NCBI GenBank assembly: GCA_037447655.1
Contig: JBBHKE010001178.1
Location: 1 to 64,000, forward strand
Direction of reading: 5' to 3'
DNA: 64,000 nt
Source: Zygnema cylindricum
Taxonomy: Eukaryota; Streptophyta; Zygnematophyceae; Zygnematales; Zygnemataceae
The translations under genes and the position numbers were made by a program. A model generated the notes under the pieces. It had not been told where the DNA came from and ran no database searches. It saw only the letters and a list, made by a program, of their open reading frames with translations. Position 1 is the stretch's first letter. The number at the start of each line of letters is the position of its first letter. Below, piece after piece: positions 53,199 through 64,000 of the stretch.

Positions 53199-54241
53199 TG
53201 CAATTCTATGTCCTCCATTGGACTACAGAATACAAGAAGCCTCTAGATAGTGTTTAACTAACCCACTTTAAGCCACGACCACTTTTGCCCAAGAAAACAA
53301 ACTGACAAATTGACTGCACCCTTGTGCAGCTTGGACTCCCCTGAGTCCGTAGCAAAAAGAATCACTGAAAACGGCCAACCAGCCGATAAGTTATAGGGTG
53401 GCAAAGATGCCAATTTATACAAACTCTGAGAGAGAGAGGACTATCTACCTAAATTTTCCTAAGTCCTAGTTTTTCCTAATTCCCTCTCACAGCTCCTATC
53501 TACTGCCTGTACGAACCAATCACAAAACTGTATAGTACTAGAAAGTACTACTGCCGATGTACTTTCTGTACGGCCTCTGTACGACAAGGCCATTAAGTGG
53601 ACGCGTGTCTAATTTCCACTCGTCCGTATGCTCCTCGGAATTCCCGCGACCGAATGATGTCTTCCCACGTGGCGCCAGGTCATGCCACGTCACTAAATGC
53701 CAAAATGACCATTCCGAGATTTCGGCGATGATGTGCGCCGTTAGATTTGACGCGAAATTCAATCTCGGCCGTAATAAATACTTGCGCGATATTTGTTTCG
53801 CTGTCGAAACAAAATGCGCGATATCCATTTCAAACAAGTACAGTACTTCGTAATTTATAGAACTGTATCTATGTGTGGCGTTAAGGGTTTCAGTTAAATG
53901 AATCTAGTACATTACAATAGTTTAAATAGTAATGAAACCCTATATCTCCTAACGGACTTCTACGACAGACTGGTTAGAGCTAACGGCTACGCCGCGCTCT
54001 GCCGGTCGGGGGTTCGAGTCCTGCCGGACTCAACCTTTTGTTGAGAGTGGCTTAAGCCACTCTTTAGTCCTTCCTATGGAGTTGAGGCAGCCATGGCTCC
54101 ATTGCTCTCTCTCTCTCTCCTTCAGTGACTACAACAAGTATGGGGGCGAGAGAGAGAGAAGAGATAGAGGCAGGCTGCCTACATTTTCTTTTCTAATAAA
54201 TTTAGACCTAGAAAATATACTAAAAACTACTTATTTCAACA
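53199..54241 (-). repeat. 3' LTR of copia element E
   Basis: In element orientation TGTTGAAATAAG...AGAATTGCA. Contains the conserved hairpin (53784-53820), the tRNA-like segment (53954-54032, plus strand) and the perfect 20-nt palindrome AGAGTGGCTTAAGCCACTCT (54044-54063). Confidence 0.93.
53954..54032 (+). ncRNA. Antisense tRNA-like segment in the 3' LTR of E
   Basis: GACTGGTTAGAGCTAACGG (box A/D-loop-like, TGGTTAGAGC) followed by a CGGC-loop-GCCG hairpin and GGGTTCGAGTCC (strong box B). The acceptor stem is not complementary and the D stem is lost, so not a working tRNA. Antisense to the element, as in A. Confidence 0.6.
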
Positions 54242-54258
54242 CTCCCCTTATTTTCTAG
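54242..54258 (-). promoter_or_regulatory. Polypurine tract of E
   Basis: Minus strand CTAGAAAATAAGGGGAG, identical to A. Confidence 0.85.
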
Positions 54259-55432
54259 TCAAATTTAATTTTTCTTTTAAGCCACATTTTTCCCTACAAT
54301 ATTTTAACTTTGGAGAGGGCACAGGTTTTGTCATCATGTCAGCCACCATTTCCTCATCAGATCTATATACAAAATTCACTAATTTATTCTCCACTTTTTC
54401 TCTTACAAAACTTAATCTTATGTCCATTTGTTTAGCCTTAAAATGATGTTTTGGATTGGCTGCAATTGCTATGGCCGCTTAATTATCACAAAAAACTTCA
54501 TGCACTCCCTCTTTCATATACCCCAATTCTTGCAATAAGGACTTGACCCACATTAACTCTTTCACAAAAGAACAAGAGGCCATATACTCAGCCTCCATAG
54601 TGGACTGAGCAACCACCTTTTGTTGCTTACTGCTCCAACAGCAAGCACCTTCCCCAACATACAACACATACCCAGAAGTGCATCGTCTCATAGGTGCGTC
54701 CCCATAATTGGCATCACTCCAAGTAGTGATGTCAGTGTGCTCCCCTCCCAAATGCAACCATAACTCTCTAGTTCCCACCAGATATCTCATGACTCTCTTG
54801 GCTGCCTCCCAACCCTTCTTCCTAGGATCATTAAGACTCCTACTGAGTACACCAACTGCCGCCGCTATGTCCGGCTTGGTACAATTCATAAAATAGATTA
54901 AGCTTCCTACGACCTGTCTATAAGGGATAGACTTCATGAACTCTCTCTCCTCTGAACTCATCTGATCGTCTAAGATCTTCACTCCTCCTTCTACACTCCC
55001 ATCACTTACTTTTTTCAAGTCCATGGGAGTGGTACAACTGTTAGCATTTTCCATCTGGAATTTCTCAAGCATATTACCTATTGCTTCTTTCTGAGTAAGT
55101 TTGATAATCTTCTTCCCCCTATCTCTCTCCATTTGGATCCCCAAATTATATTTTGCCTCCCCTAAATCCTTCATATCAAATCTGCCCCTAAGATCTTTCT
55201 TTAGCCTATTGATATTCTCCAAAGACTTACTTAACACAAGCAGATCATCCACATAAATTGCAATAAAAATGACACCATTCTCATATTCAAACATATAGAT
55301 AGAATGGTCAGAGATGATCCAGATGTATCCCATATCGGTGAGAAACTCATCTAGTTTCTTATTCCACTGTCGGGGAGCCTGTTTCAGTCCATATAAGGAC
55401 TTTATGAGCCTGCAGACTTTGCTCTCTTCTCC
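54259..55432 (-). pseudogene. RT end and RNase H of copia element E (broken)
   Basis: Same frame as the upstream pol, resumed after the stop at 55433-55435. Contains LYGLKQAPRQWNKKLDEFL, the RT box YVDDLLVLSK and the connection MKDLGEAKYNLGIQMERD, then RNase H with TWSDANYGD and STMEAEYMA. Where A has CDNQAAIA, a TAA replaces the Gln codon at 54478-54480 region, and the frame continues beyond to KHHFKAKQMDIR-type sequence. Unlike A, no frameshift is present at the A-run. Confidence 0.9.
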
Positions 55433-57925
55433 TTATTCCACAAACCCCTCGGGTTGCCTCATAAAAATTTCTTCCTCTAACTCACCATTAAGAAAAGCAG
55501 TCTTAATGTCCATCTGGTGTATTTCCATGCTTTCCGCTGCGGCCAGACTGAGGAGAATCCTTACCGATGGGAACCGAACAACTGGAGCAAAGGTCTCCTC
55601 ATAGTCAATCCCCTCTTTTTGGGTGAACCCCTTCGCTACCAATCGAGCCTTATACCTCTCAATTGTATTATCTGGGTTCAGTTTTAGTTTAAATACCCAT
55701 TTATATCCAATAGGTTTTATGTCTGGAGGGCAATCCGCTAGTTCCCAAGTATTTGCTTCCATGATAGAAGGCATCTCATCATTTATGGCTCTAATCCATC
55801 TTTCTTTCTCTGGACTATTCACTGCCTCTAAGTAAGACTGAGGCTCATCTGGGTGAGATAACTTAGATACCTTATGGGCAGCTTGTTTTTCCTGTATCCT
55901 TTTGCTGCTCCTCCTTCCTCCCTCAAACTCCGAAGCTGGAATGGATGGAAGTCTTGGATTTCTTCTCACTGTCTCATCGGCTCCCCTGTCCATAAAAACC
56001 GTATCTTGTCCCGCTTTTTCTATCTCCTCGAAGTCCATAGGAGTATGTGAGGTTTCCGGTGAGTCTCCTGTATCTTCGATCTCCCCTGAATCTGTAATCA
56101 CGGTTTCACTCATGTTTTTTTCGGGAACGACCGAGTTCTCCTCACTTTCGGACTCAAACCTGATCCTTATCTTCTTTGTATATTTGAAGGGGTCAAATGA
56201 CTTCCCTTCATCCATGACAACTAAGTGTTTGACCAGAATGATATCTTTCTTTGCTAAGTCATAGACTCTATATCCCTTTACATCCTCATCATACCCCACA
56301 AAGTATCCAGGTTTTCCCTTAGCATCTAGTTTCCAGTTTTTCCTATCCGTGTCAAGACTGTAAACTTGGCTACCAAATACTTTAAGGTGTGAGATATCTG
56401 GTTTCCTTCCAACCCATCTCTCATAAGGTGTCATTCCCTTTACAGCTGAGGTAAGGACTCTGTTCTTAATGTAGTTGGCACAGTTCATTGCTTCTGCCCA
56501 AAATCTCTTTCCTATTTTCTTGTCTGCCAACATACTGCGCACACTATCTCCTAGTGTTCGATTCAATCTCTCGGCTACCCCATTTTGTTCCGGGTTATAT
56601 GGTACAGTTTTCTGGTGCTGTACTCCCTCATCTCTCAGATATTCCTCAAACTCGTTAGAGGTATATTCCCCCCCATAATCACTCCTTATCCTCTTAATGG
56701 GGGCTTCATGCAACTTCTCACTCAACGCTTTATATTCTTTGAAGTAAGTTGATGCTTCAGACTTAGTTTTCAGAAAGTAGACTCTAGAATATCTAGACCA
56801 GTTATCAGTTATTGTCATCATAAACCTCTTTCCTCCAACCGAAGGTACTTTTGCAGGTCCCCAAATATCTGTGTGGACCAAATCTAACACTTTCTCACCT
56901 CTATATGTGGCGGCTTTAGGAAAGGGAAGTCTGTGAGCCTTACCTTGAGCACAACCACTACAATCATCCATCATTTCATTATCCTCAAACTGAATGCCAT
57001 CTACTACCCCAAGCTTTTTCATTTCCCTCAACCTATCAAAATGCACATGCCCCAACCGCTTATGCCAAATCATCACCTTAGGAACACCAACATAATAAGC
57101 ATTCTTCTTTTCATTACTCAGGTTAAGCCTAAACATTCCTTGGCTACCCTTATCTGCTGTGAAGTAAACTTCATTCCCATACTTAGCTGTAAAGACTCCC
57201 TTTCTAGTGAAAGTATCAAACTCTTTGTCATCTAACACAGACGTAGAGACAAGATTTTTACTCAGCTGAGGAATGTAAAGTACATCTGAGGATGTAAGTA
57301 TAGAAGTCTTGCCCTCCACAAAGACTTTCAGATCTACTGATCCCACTAGATCTGTAGTAACCACTCTCCCATCCCCATACTCTATCTCTACACTAGGAAT
57401 CTTCCTTAGCTTATTGAAGAGTTCTTTATCACGACACATATGCATGGATGCACCTGAATCGATGATCCATCCTTCTTGTGGAGCTTCCCGAATTGCTCCA
57501 AGGGCACACTTTTGCCTCCGAGGGATCTCCTTCTCCTCCAGACTCTCGTCAAGAAGAAGTTCCCCATCCTCCTCAGATGACTCATCCTCGGTTTCTCCTG
57601 ACACTTTTGTAACCACAAGTGCCTTTTTCTTCCCTCCGGAATAACCTCCTCCACGGTTCTCTTGGAGCCTCAGCTCTGATAGCTTGACACAATCTGCAAT
57701 AAAGTGTCCCGGCTTTTTGCAATAATGACAAAGACCCTTTGGGGGCCTCTGTCCCCCAGACAGATTTCTTTCCTCTCTATAAGGTTTCTTCGGGTCCTTC
57801 CCCCATCGGTCCCCTCTTGCTGCTAGAGCTTGAATGGTCTTTCCTCCTCTCCTAATCTCCATTGTGTTTTCGTGCACAAGTATCATCCTGACCACTATGT
57901 TCCATTTCCATGAACTATCAGGCAT
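55433..57925 (-). pseudogene. Gag end, protease, integrase and RT of copia element E
   Basis: An 830-codon open stretch: zinc knuckle CHYCKKPGHFIADC (about 64-77), protease WIIDSGASMHMC (about 153), integrase zinc site HKRLGH...CSGCAQGKAH, catalytic Asp in DIWG (about 350), Asp in RSDYGGEYTS (about 415; A has RSDNGG), Glu in NGVAERLNR (about 447), then RT fingers and palm up to FMRQPEGFVE, where GAA has become TAA. Upstream it is cut from gag by a TAG. Confidence 0.92.
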
Positions 57926-58603
57926 TCCCTATACTCGGTACACTATGTTTTCGAACTCATCTGGTAATTTCATGATAAGGGTGTTAACTTTCATTTTTAT
58001 TGTACCTGTCCACCTGGCACTTTCCATTTCCATATACAAACAAGAAAGATCATTACAGTAATCTAACATCTTTCCTCCTTTGTAAGTGTAACTCAATAGC
58101 TTTTGCTCAAACAACTGGAGCTCCTGAATAGTTCCAGCTCTATAAATCTCCACTAAACTCTCCCACAACTCCTCCGCCTTGTAAATGTGAAGATGAGGAG
58201 TGGCCAAACCTTGAGTGAGGTGCCTCATAATGAAGTTCTTGGCAGCTATGTTTACATCCTCCCACATTTGAGTATCGTTCTCCACGGTCTTCACGGTCGC
58301 CGCTCCCGATACTGTGGCAATAGGAGTGAGGGGTGTCTCGTTCCCTTTTTCCTTTTCGGACACACTGCTGTCCCCATCATCTGCCTCCTCCGCTGAGGCA
58401 GCCTTTGTTGCACAAAACCTTACTCCCCCGAATCCTGGTGGAGTTCCCGAAGGTGGACGTTTCACTTGTCCACTAACGATACCCCAGTATCGTTTTTCAC
58501 ACAAAGCTCCCATCATCATGGCTTCCCAATAGATGAACCCAGATCCATTGAAGGTGGGCACCCTAGAGGGTGGGCCAATATCCTGCAATTCTGTGTCCTC
58601 CAT
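57926..58603 (-). pseudogene. Gag of copia element E, N-terminal part
   Basis: 224 residues starting MEDTELQDIGPPSRVPTFNG. The start lies in the 5' LTR 20 nt from its end, exactly as in A. Ends at an in-frame TAG (57926-57928) where A has a Gln codon. Same frame as the rest of pol. Confidence 0.9.
58569..58583 (-). promoter_or_regulatory. Primer-binding site of E (mutated half-tRNA type)
   Basis: Minus strand GGATATTGGCCCACC: two mismatches to the site of A, directly after the LTR. Confidence 0.75.
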
Positions 58604-59628
58604 TGGACTACATAATACAAGAAGCCTCTAGATAGTGTTTAACTAACCCACTTTAAGCCACGACCACTTTTGCCCAAGAAGGCAAACTGACAATTTGACT
58701 GCACCCCTGTGCACCTTGGACTCCCCTGAGTCTGTAGCAAAAAGAATCACTGAAAACGGCCAACTAGCCGATGAGTTATAGGGTGGCAAAGATGCCAATT
58801 TATACAAACTCTCAAAGAGAGAGGACTATCTACCTAAATTTTCCTAAGTCCTAGTTTTTCCTAATTCCCTCTCACAGCTCCTATCTACTGCCTGTACGAA
58901 CCAATCACAAAACTGTACAGTACTAGAAAGTACTACTGCCGATGTACTTTCTGTACGGCCTCTGTACGACAAGGCCATTAAGTGGACGCGTGTCCAATTT
59001 CCACTCGTCCGTATGCTCCTCGGAATTCCCGCGACCGAATGATGTCTTCCCACGTGGCGCCAGGTCATGCCACGTCACTAAATGCCAAAATGACCATTCC
59101 GGGATTTTGGCGATGAGGTACGCCGTTAGATTTGACGCGAAATTCAATCTTGGCCGTAATAAATACTTGCGCGATATTTGTTTCGCTGTCGAAACAAAAA
59201 TGCGCGATATCCATTTCAAACAAGTACAATACTTCGTATTTTGTAGAACTGTATCTATGTGTGGCGTTAAGGGTTTCAGTTAAATGAATCTAGTACATTA
59301 CAATAGTTTAAATAGTAATGAAACCCTATATCTCCTAACGGACTTCTACGACAGACTGGTTAGAGCTAACGGCTACGCCGCGCTCTGCCGGTCGGGGGTT
59401 CGAGTCCTACCGGACTCAACCTTTTGTTGAGAGTGGCTTAAGCCACTCTTTAGTCCTTCCTATGGAGTTGAGGCTGCCATGGCTCCATTGCTCTCTCTCT
59501 CTCTCTCCTTCAGTGACTACAACAAGTATGGGCGAGAGAGAGAGAAGAGATAGAGGCAGGCTTCCTACATTTTCTTTTCTAATAAATTTAGACCTAGAAA
59601 ATATACTAAAAAACTACTTATTTCAACA
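58584..59628 (-). repeat. 5' LTR of copia element E
   Basis: Partner of 53199-54241. tRNA-like segment at about 59340-59419 (plus strand), palindrome at about 59432-59451. Confidence 0.93.
59340..59419 (+). ncRNA. Antisense tRNA-like segment in the 5' LTR of E
   Basis: Copy of 53954-54032 with one change seen in the 3' part (CCTACCGG for CCTGCCGG); box B GGGTTCGAGTCC unchanged. Confidence 0.6.
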
Positions 59629-59633
59629 ATGTA

Positions 59634-60820
59634 TATGCATCGGGTGTGGCGGAGGTAAGTCACTTAGTCTCGGAACCATCACTCACCATTTTGCTATGGA
59701 CGATAAGGGTTGGAGCTTAAAGGTGTTGAAAGGCTATAAAAATATGATGGCGGTTGGAAGTTGCCACGAGAGCTGGGCGCACTTCGATAAGTCTTTTAAC
59801 TTAGAGGGACATCTAGCGCAATAAAGGGAGAGTATGTCGAGAGAAGAGTTAAGGTCCTATATATATTTAGAAAAAAATGGTATGAGCTGTCAAGTTGGTT
59901 AAGGTGACGGTAGTCGCGTTTTTCAAGGGCCAATCCATCTCGAGCCACAATATAAGTATGGAATTTTACGCATAAACAAAAATGGGATCACATAATGTGT
60001 ACGAGGACTACAACACATAGTATTTTTCTCCCTCCAAGCAAAAACATAAGATCCACACAACGACCACGCATACCCTTAAATTGAGAAAGTGGCGAGAGTG
60101 TGTGCAAATTTCACATTTGATATTGTATCGTGCTTTGTTACACACTAAAGCGATTTCATCACGAACCATGTCATGTGTTGTTGTTAAATACTAATTTTTC
60201 GAGCAATAGAGCAAATGGTTTCCTTGCTCATATAAGTTTATCACAAAGGTAAAGAGGCTTGTTTAAAAGCGAATGCGCAAATTAAACGTGAAGAGGAAAC
60301 AAGTGAAGTGAGGCGAAAATTGGTGTAGCAACAAACTGGACTTAAACTCCTTGCCCCAAATGAGGTTAAAGTTGACCCTTTGCTTCAATCAGCACAACAT
60401 ATACCTTATCGGCGAGATGTTGTTGCATCCGTGAGTAATTTGTGATCAGGATAGAAGAAATAAGCGAACTTCATATTGGGCTTCAACTGGCACAAACTAC
60501 CTTGTGGACAAAAACGATTGTTAAATCGCAAACCCGTCTTTGACACGAGGGACCACATGAGCTGAGATAGGATTATCCTTTATAAATCTTGGAGTAATGA
60601 TATGTGGTTAGTGGAGCCCAGCTCCCTACATAAGCGGCTAGAGTCATGGTGGTCATAGGACGCAAATCAAAACTCTCGAACGAGAGTGATAAAGCACCTT
60701 ACTTAAAAGGAGTATCACAATGGACGGTTAATGAGAACCTTACATGTTGTGTAGGTCATGTGACTTTGGACGAGGTCGATGTAAATAAAAGCGACTTCAA
60801 ATTCATAGTTGTTGAATTCG
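59634..60820 (+). other. Possible degenerate coding remnant, not identified
   Basis: Balanced composition with short plus-strand peptides such as DDKGWSLKVLKGYKN (about 59700) and KEACLKANAQIKREEETSEV (about 60245), separated by many stops. It looks like an old transposon or exon remnant. I recognise no domain. Confidence 0.3.
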
Positions 60821-62530
60821 TACGAATTTGGATTTTTTTGCGATTTATACGTAGTATTCGTCGATTTTATGCTTTTCCTAGAATTCGCTTAGTTTTCGTT
60901 GTACGATTTATGAAAATATACGGAAGTTCTCCCCTTAACCATAAAAAATCATTAAAATATCCCAAAACGTACGAAAAATATACGAAAATATACGAAATCG
61001 TATGTAAAGTGTACCCTATAAGCCCTAAAGTATAGAAAATGCTAGTGTTGTGTATCGGTAAGGATTTGCCGATAACCGATATGGACCTTTTTTCGGGTAC
61101 CCGATAATCGATATATTGGTACGATATATCATTATCGGTGTTATCGCCTATAAATAACCGATATTTATCGGTATTTATCAGGGATAACACCGATATCGAT
61201 ATCTATCAACGGTATATGTACAGACCGTACAGACAAATATACGGCCAATACACTCAACTATACGTCATTCCCCGAATGCGCCGAGGACCCCCTTCCCCTT
61301 GATTTCGGTAAAAAATCGCGATTTTTCCTTGATTTTTTATTATTTAAGTGGGTTTCACTTGGGTTCCACGCTCTCATACCCTTCCTCGATGTCTTCTTGA
61401 CTGTTAGTTACGCCGTAGATGTCCAATTCGTACGGATTTGAACTTTTTTGTGAAAATTACGTAATATTCGTCGATTTCATACTTTTCGTAAATTCGTATA
61501 GATTTCTTTGTACGGACATGTACGGAAATGTAGGAAAGGAGAAATTATAGAAAATCCTTAAACAATCTTCAAAATTATGAACAACTAACATAAATGTACG
61601 AAATTATACCGAAAGTGTACCCTACAAACCTAATAATATGGCAAATATTTGTCAACCAGACTCAAATATATAGGAACGTAACGGCAATGTACCCTATAAA
61701 CCCTAAAATACCCCCTTATATTAACCCTAAGTAGTACGGATATGTAGAAACATTACACGTAAATATACGAAAAATGTAGCGCAGCTGTACTGAAATATAC
61801 GAAAATGTACGGCAATGTACCCTCCAAACCCTAAAATTAATATCCCTAACAAGTATGACAAATACGGCCAATGTACGTACATGCATGAAAAGTGTGTGAC
61901 GGTTATACTGAAATATACAGAATTTAAGGAAATATACTCCAAAACCCTAAAAATCATATATATAACCCTAGAAAGTACCGAGATATACGGACACTGTAGA
62001 TAACTGTACGAAAAATGTACGGGTGCAATGGAAGGTACTTTATTATACAAAGTCATATATATAATAGAGTATGTTATAAAGTACTATTGTATACATACTA
62101 TATTTTTTTAAGTTATCGCCGATATGGAATTTGTTGCTCTCAGACCGATATATCGAGACCTCTAACTGTTCGATAACCGATAACTATCGGTATCGGTGTT
62201 ATCGCGATAATTTTGTTACCGATACACAACACTAGAAAATGTTAGGCAACTGTATTGAAATATACGGGATTGTACGAATTGTAAATTTTTTTTCCCTAAA
62301 AACCCTAAACCCCCCCTTAAATAATCATTAGAAGTACGGAAATACATGGACACTGTATGTAAATTTACGGAAAAAAACTGAAATATACGGGAATGTATAC
62401 GGTCATTGTAAGTAAATGTACGACAAATAGATAACAATTGTACTGAAATATAAGAGAATGAACGAGAATATACCCTAAAAATCCTTAAACCCCCCTTTGA
62501 TAACCCTAAAAGTGTTTTTATGTACGGATA
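60821..62530. repeat. Degenerate GTAC-rich tandem repeats around and inside the second hAT MITE
   Basis: Recurring TGTACGGAAATATAC, GTACCCTATAAACCCTAAA and AATTCGTACGRATTTG blocks, about 100-160 bp apart, both outside (60821-61034, 62243-62530) and inside (61400-62050) the element at 61043-62234. Confidence 0.5.
61043..62234. mobile_element. hAT-like MITE, second copy (1192 bp)
   Basis: Same ends as 32241-33134 (TAGTGTTGTGTATCGGTA and inverse). TSD GAAAATGC / GAAAATGT (61035-61042, 62235-62242), one mismatch. The outer 150-250 bp match the first copy; the centre is different. Confidence 0.85.
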
Positions 62531-64000
62531 CAATATTTTTCAAACGTACGGAAAATTACAGGTACATAGTCGGGTACGCATTTTATTATTTTTTCAAAAT
62601 CGTTAGATGCGAATCGTACGTGGTATTTGCGCGTTCGTTTCGTGCGTAATATGCGAATTGAACAACTATGCTGAAATTCTTTCACAAAGGATTTCGTGAC
62701 AGGCTAAAATAAAATGGCTCCCTTGCTATTAATTTACCTCCGTGGTTTCTCTCGCTTTTTTAAGTTTTTTTCTTTGTTTTCCCGCGTGTGATGAGGGGGA
62801 GATTTCGGGTTTGAAAACGTCACAGCGCACTTGGTACAACGACATTGTACAGTACGCCCCTACATTTAGTACATTTGCCCAAATCTTAAATTTCCTACGC
62901 TGTACAAATCTGACACTCAGATTCTACGCTTGAAAAATCTTTGGCGGTTTAGGCACGGCTGGTACATACATACTCCGCACGGGGGAATCTTTAATTTAAT
63001 TTGTACGTACAAAGATCACATTTCATACGCTTCACAAATCGTAAATCTCATACGCTGTACAAATCTTACAATCAAATTTTTAGTTTGAAAAATCCTTGTC
63101 GCGTTTCAGCAATCTGAGTACGAGCTTGCGTCATCCCAGCCAGAATAGGGCACGTAGGCTTGTTTTTTGGCACGACCTGATGGCAAATTTGTCGAGGCAT
63201 TATTGCTAGTCAGCTAGAAGTCTAGAACACAATTCCGTACAATCACTGGTGGTGTGTCACGGAGGTACGGCCTCAGTTTGCAAATTTGAGCTCGTGTTTC
63301 AAACCGAACCGTTCGATTCAAAGATCCAAACGAGGCTGAGCTCTACGCTAGGGTTTGATTTAGTAGCGGTGGGCAGTATCAAACTTTACCGTACAGAATT
63401 TAAATATTTCACATAAATTGGTACGGTATGAAGGACAAACAAAGATTCTTTTGAGCTGGGCGATACGATCGGGCACATCGGTAGTTTGAACGGTTAAACG
63501 TCGTCCATGGTTGTCAGATCTTAGATTTATACTAGGGTAAACACTACGTAGACACTCTATATATGTTTTGCCTTTAAAATAGCCACTCGCGTTATCAATG
63601 ATACTAATAAAAGGCAGAGTCATAGGGTAATTAGTAATTACTAATTAGTTGAAGTTCCACCCTCGTTTCGAGGGTAAATTACTAAAAAAACAGTTTGTAC
63701 GATCCTATAGCTAAATTTACGTACGGACTCGTATAAAACTGTACTATTCACACTCAACATGATGGGAAAACTTCTTCAATATTATTACCGTACCGCTGGC
63801 CGATTTATTGCCCCTCATTTAAATAGTGCTGTTAAAATTGCGGCTTGTATGATTTTCTGCCAGAAAAGTCGCCAATTTGTTTTATGTACTACAGTACTTG
63901 TAGTAGCGATTGGTAAAGTACAATATAGTACGCACTTTTGTAATTTACCGTTTCTATTGGCTACAAGTTTGTCAGGCTTAGGGAATCAGAAGTATCAATA
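62531..64000. other. Repeat-derived spacer to the window end
   Basis: CATACGCTGTACAAATCTTA-type units recur at about 62890 and 63020-63080. 63630-63685 holds a palindrome (TAATTAGTAATTACTAATTA) and a hairpin ACCCTCGTTTCGAGGGT. No gene seen. Confidence 0.4.

Larger units (their letters stand above)
53199..59628 (-). mobile_element. Ty1/copia LTR retrotransposon (E), decayed relative of A
   Basis: 6430 bp with LTRs 53199-54241 and 58584-59628 and exact TSD ATGTA (53194-53198, 59629-59633). The LTRs differ at roughly 25-35 positions by eye, so it is clearly older than A. A single frame runs through gag-pol but carries three stops. Polypurine tract identical to that of A; primer site is a two-mismatch version of the half-tRNA site. 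Confidence 0.95.

Noticed and set aside
53950-54035. Functional tRNA gene in the LTR of E
   Set aside because: Box B is excellent, but acceptor arms are not complementary and the D stem is missing, so it is listed only as tRNA-like.

Overview
The window looks like nuclear DNA of a green plant or streptophyte alga: spliced genes, very abundant transposons, and few genes. The clearest host gene is the 3' part of the spliceosomal SmF gene (77-2432, plus strand, three exons in view), whose residues resemble plant SmF. A second spliced gene on the minus strand (first exon ending at 10297, then 9136-8343 and 7822-7736, perhaps 5586-5423) encodes a protein with a transit-peptide-like N-terminus. I do not recognise its family. 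Its introns are packed with GGGA/GA microsatellites and degenerate telomere-like repeats. The organism cannot be named from the sequence alone.

Layout. 1-2.5 kb: SmF gene. 2.5-5.3 kb: AT-rich spacer with MITEs. 5.3-10.5 kb: minus-strand gene with low-complexity introns. 10.5-12.3 kb: GTAC-rich repeat mosaic, a long perfect palindrome and one possible plus-strand exon. 12.3-15 kb: TA and GAT microsatellites, an OTU-domain remnant, and a five-unit tandem array whose units keep two hairpins. 15-18.8 kb: mosaic of short DNA transposons. 18.85-33.9 kb: a broken Ty3/gypsy chromovirus-like element (B) with a nearly intact Ty1/copia element (A, 19109-25559) inside its 5' LTR and a hAT-like MITE inside its 3' LTR. 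35.17-45.70 kb: a foldback element split by a tandem array of a gag-only copia-type element (C: four LTRs, three internal regions, period 2753 bp, 35348-44771, TSD AAACT). 45.7-53.2 kb: foldback, Harbinger-like, TA-flanked and other short elements, several nested. 53.2-59.63 kb: a decayed copia element on the minus strand (E). 59.6-64 kb: degenerate remnants, a second hAT-like MITE and GTAC-rich repeats.

Most interesting biology. In elements A and C (and in mutated form in E) the LTR is followed directly by GGTTATGGGCCCAC(C), which is complementary to the anticodon stem-loop of plant initiator tRNA-Met rather than to its 3' end. This is the hallmark of half-tRNA priming as in Drosophila copia. 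Gypsy element B instead has the conventional primer site for the 3' end of the same tRNA. In A, C and E the gag start codon lies inside the 5' LTR, so the priming site is translated in a fixed frame. The LTRs of A and E also carry a related, antisense, tRNA-like segment and a conserved hairpin. Target-site duplications give a clear insertion order: B first, then A (LTRs differ at 2 of 1049 positions) and the hAT MITE into B, with E of intermediate age.
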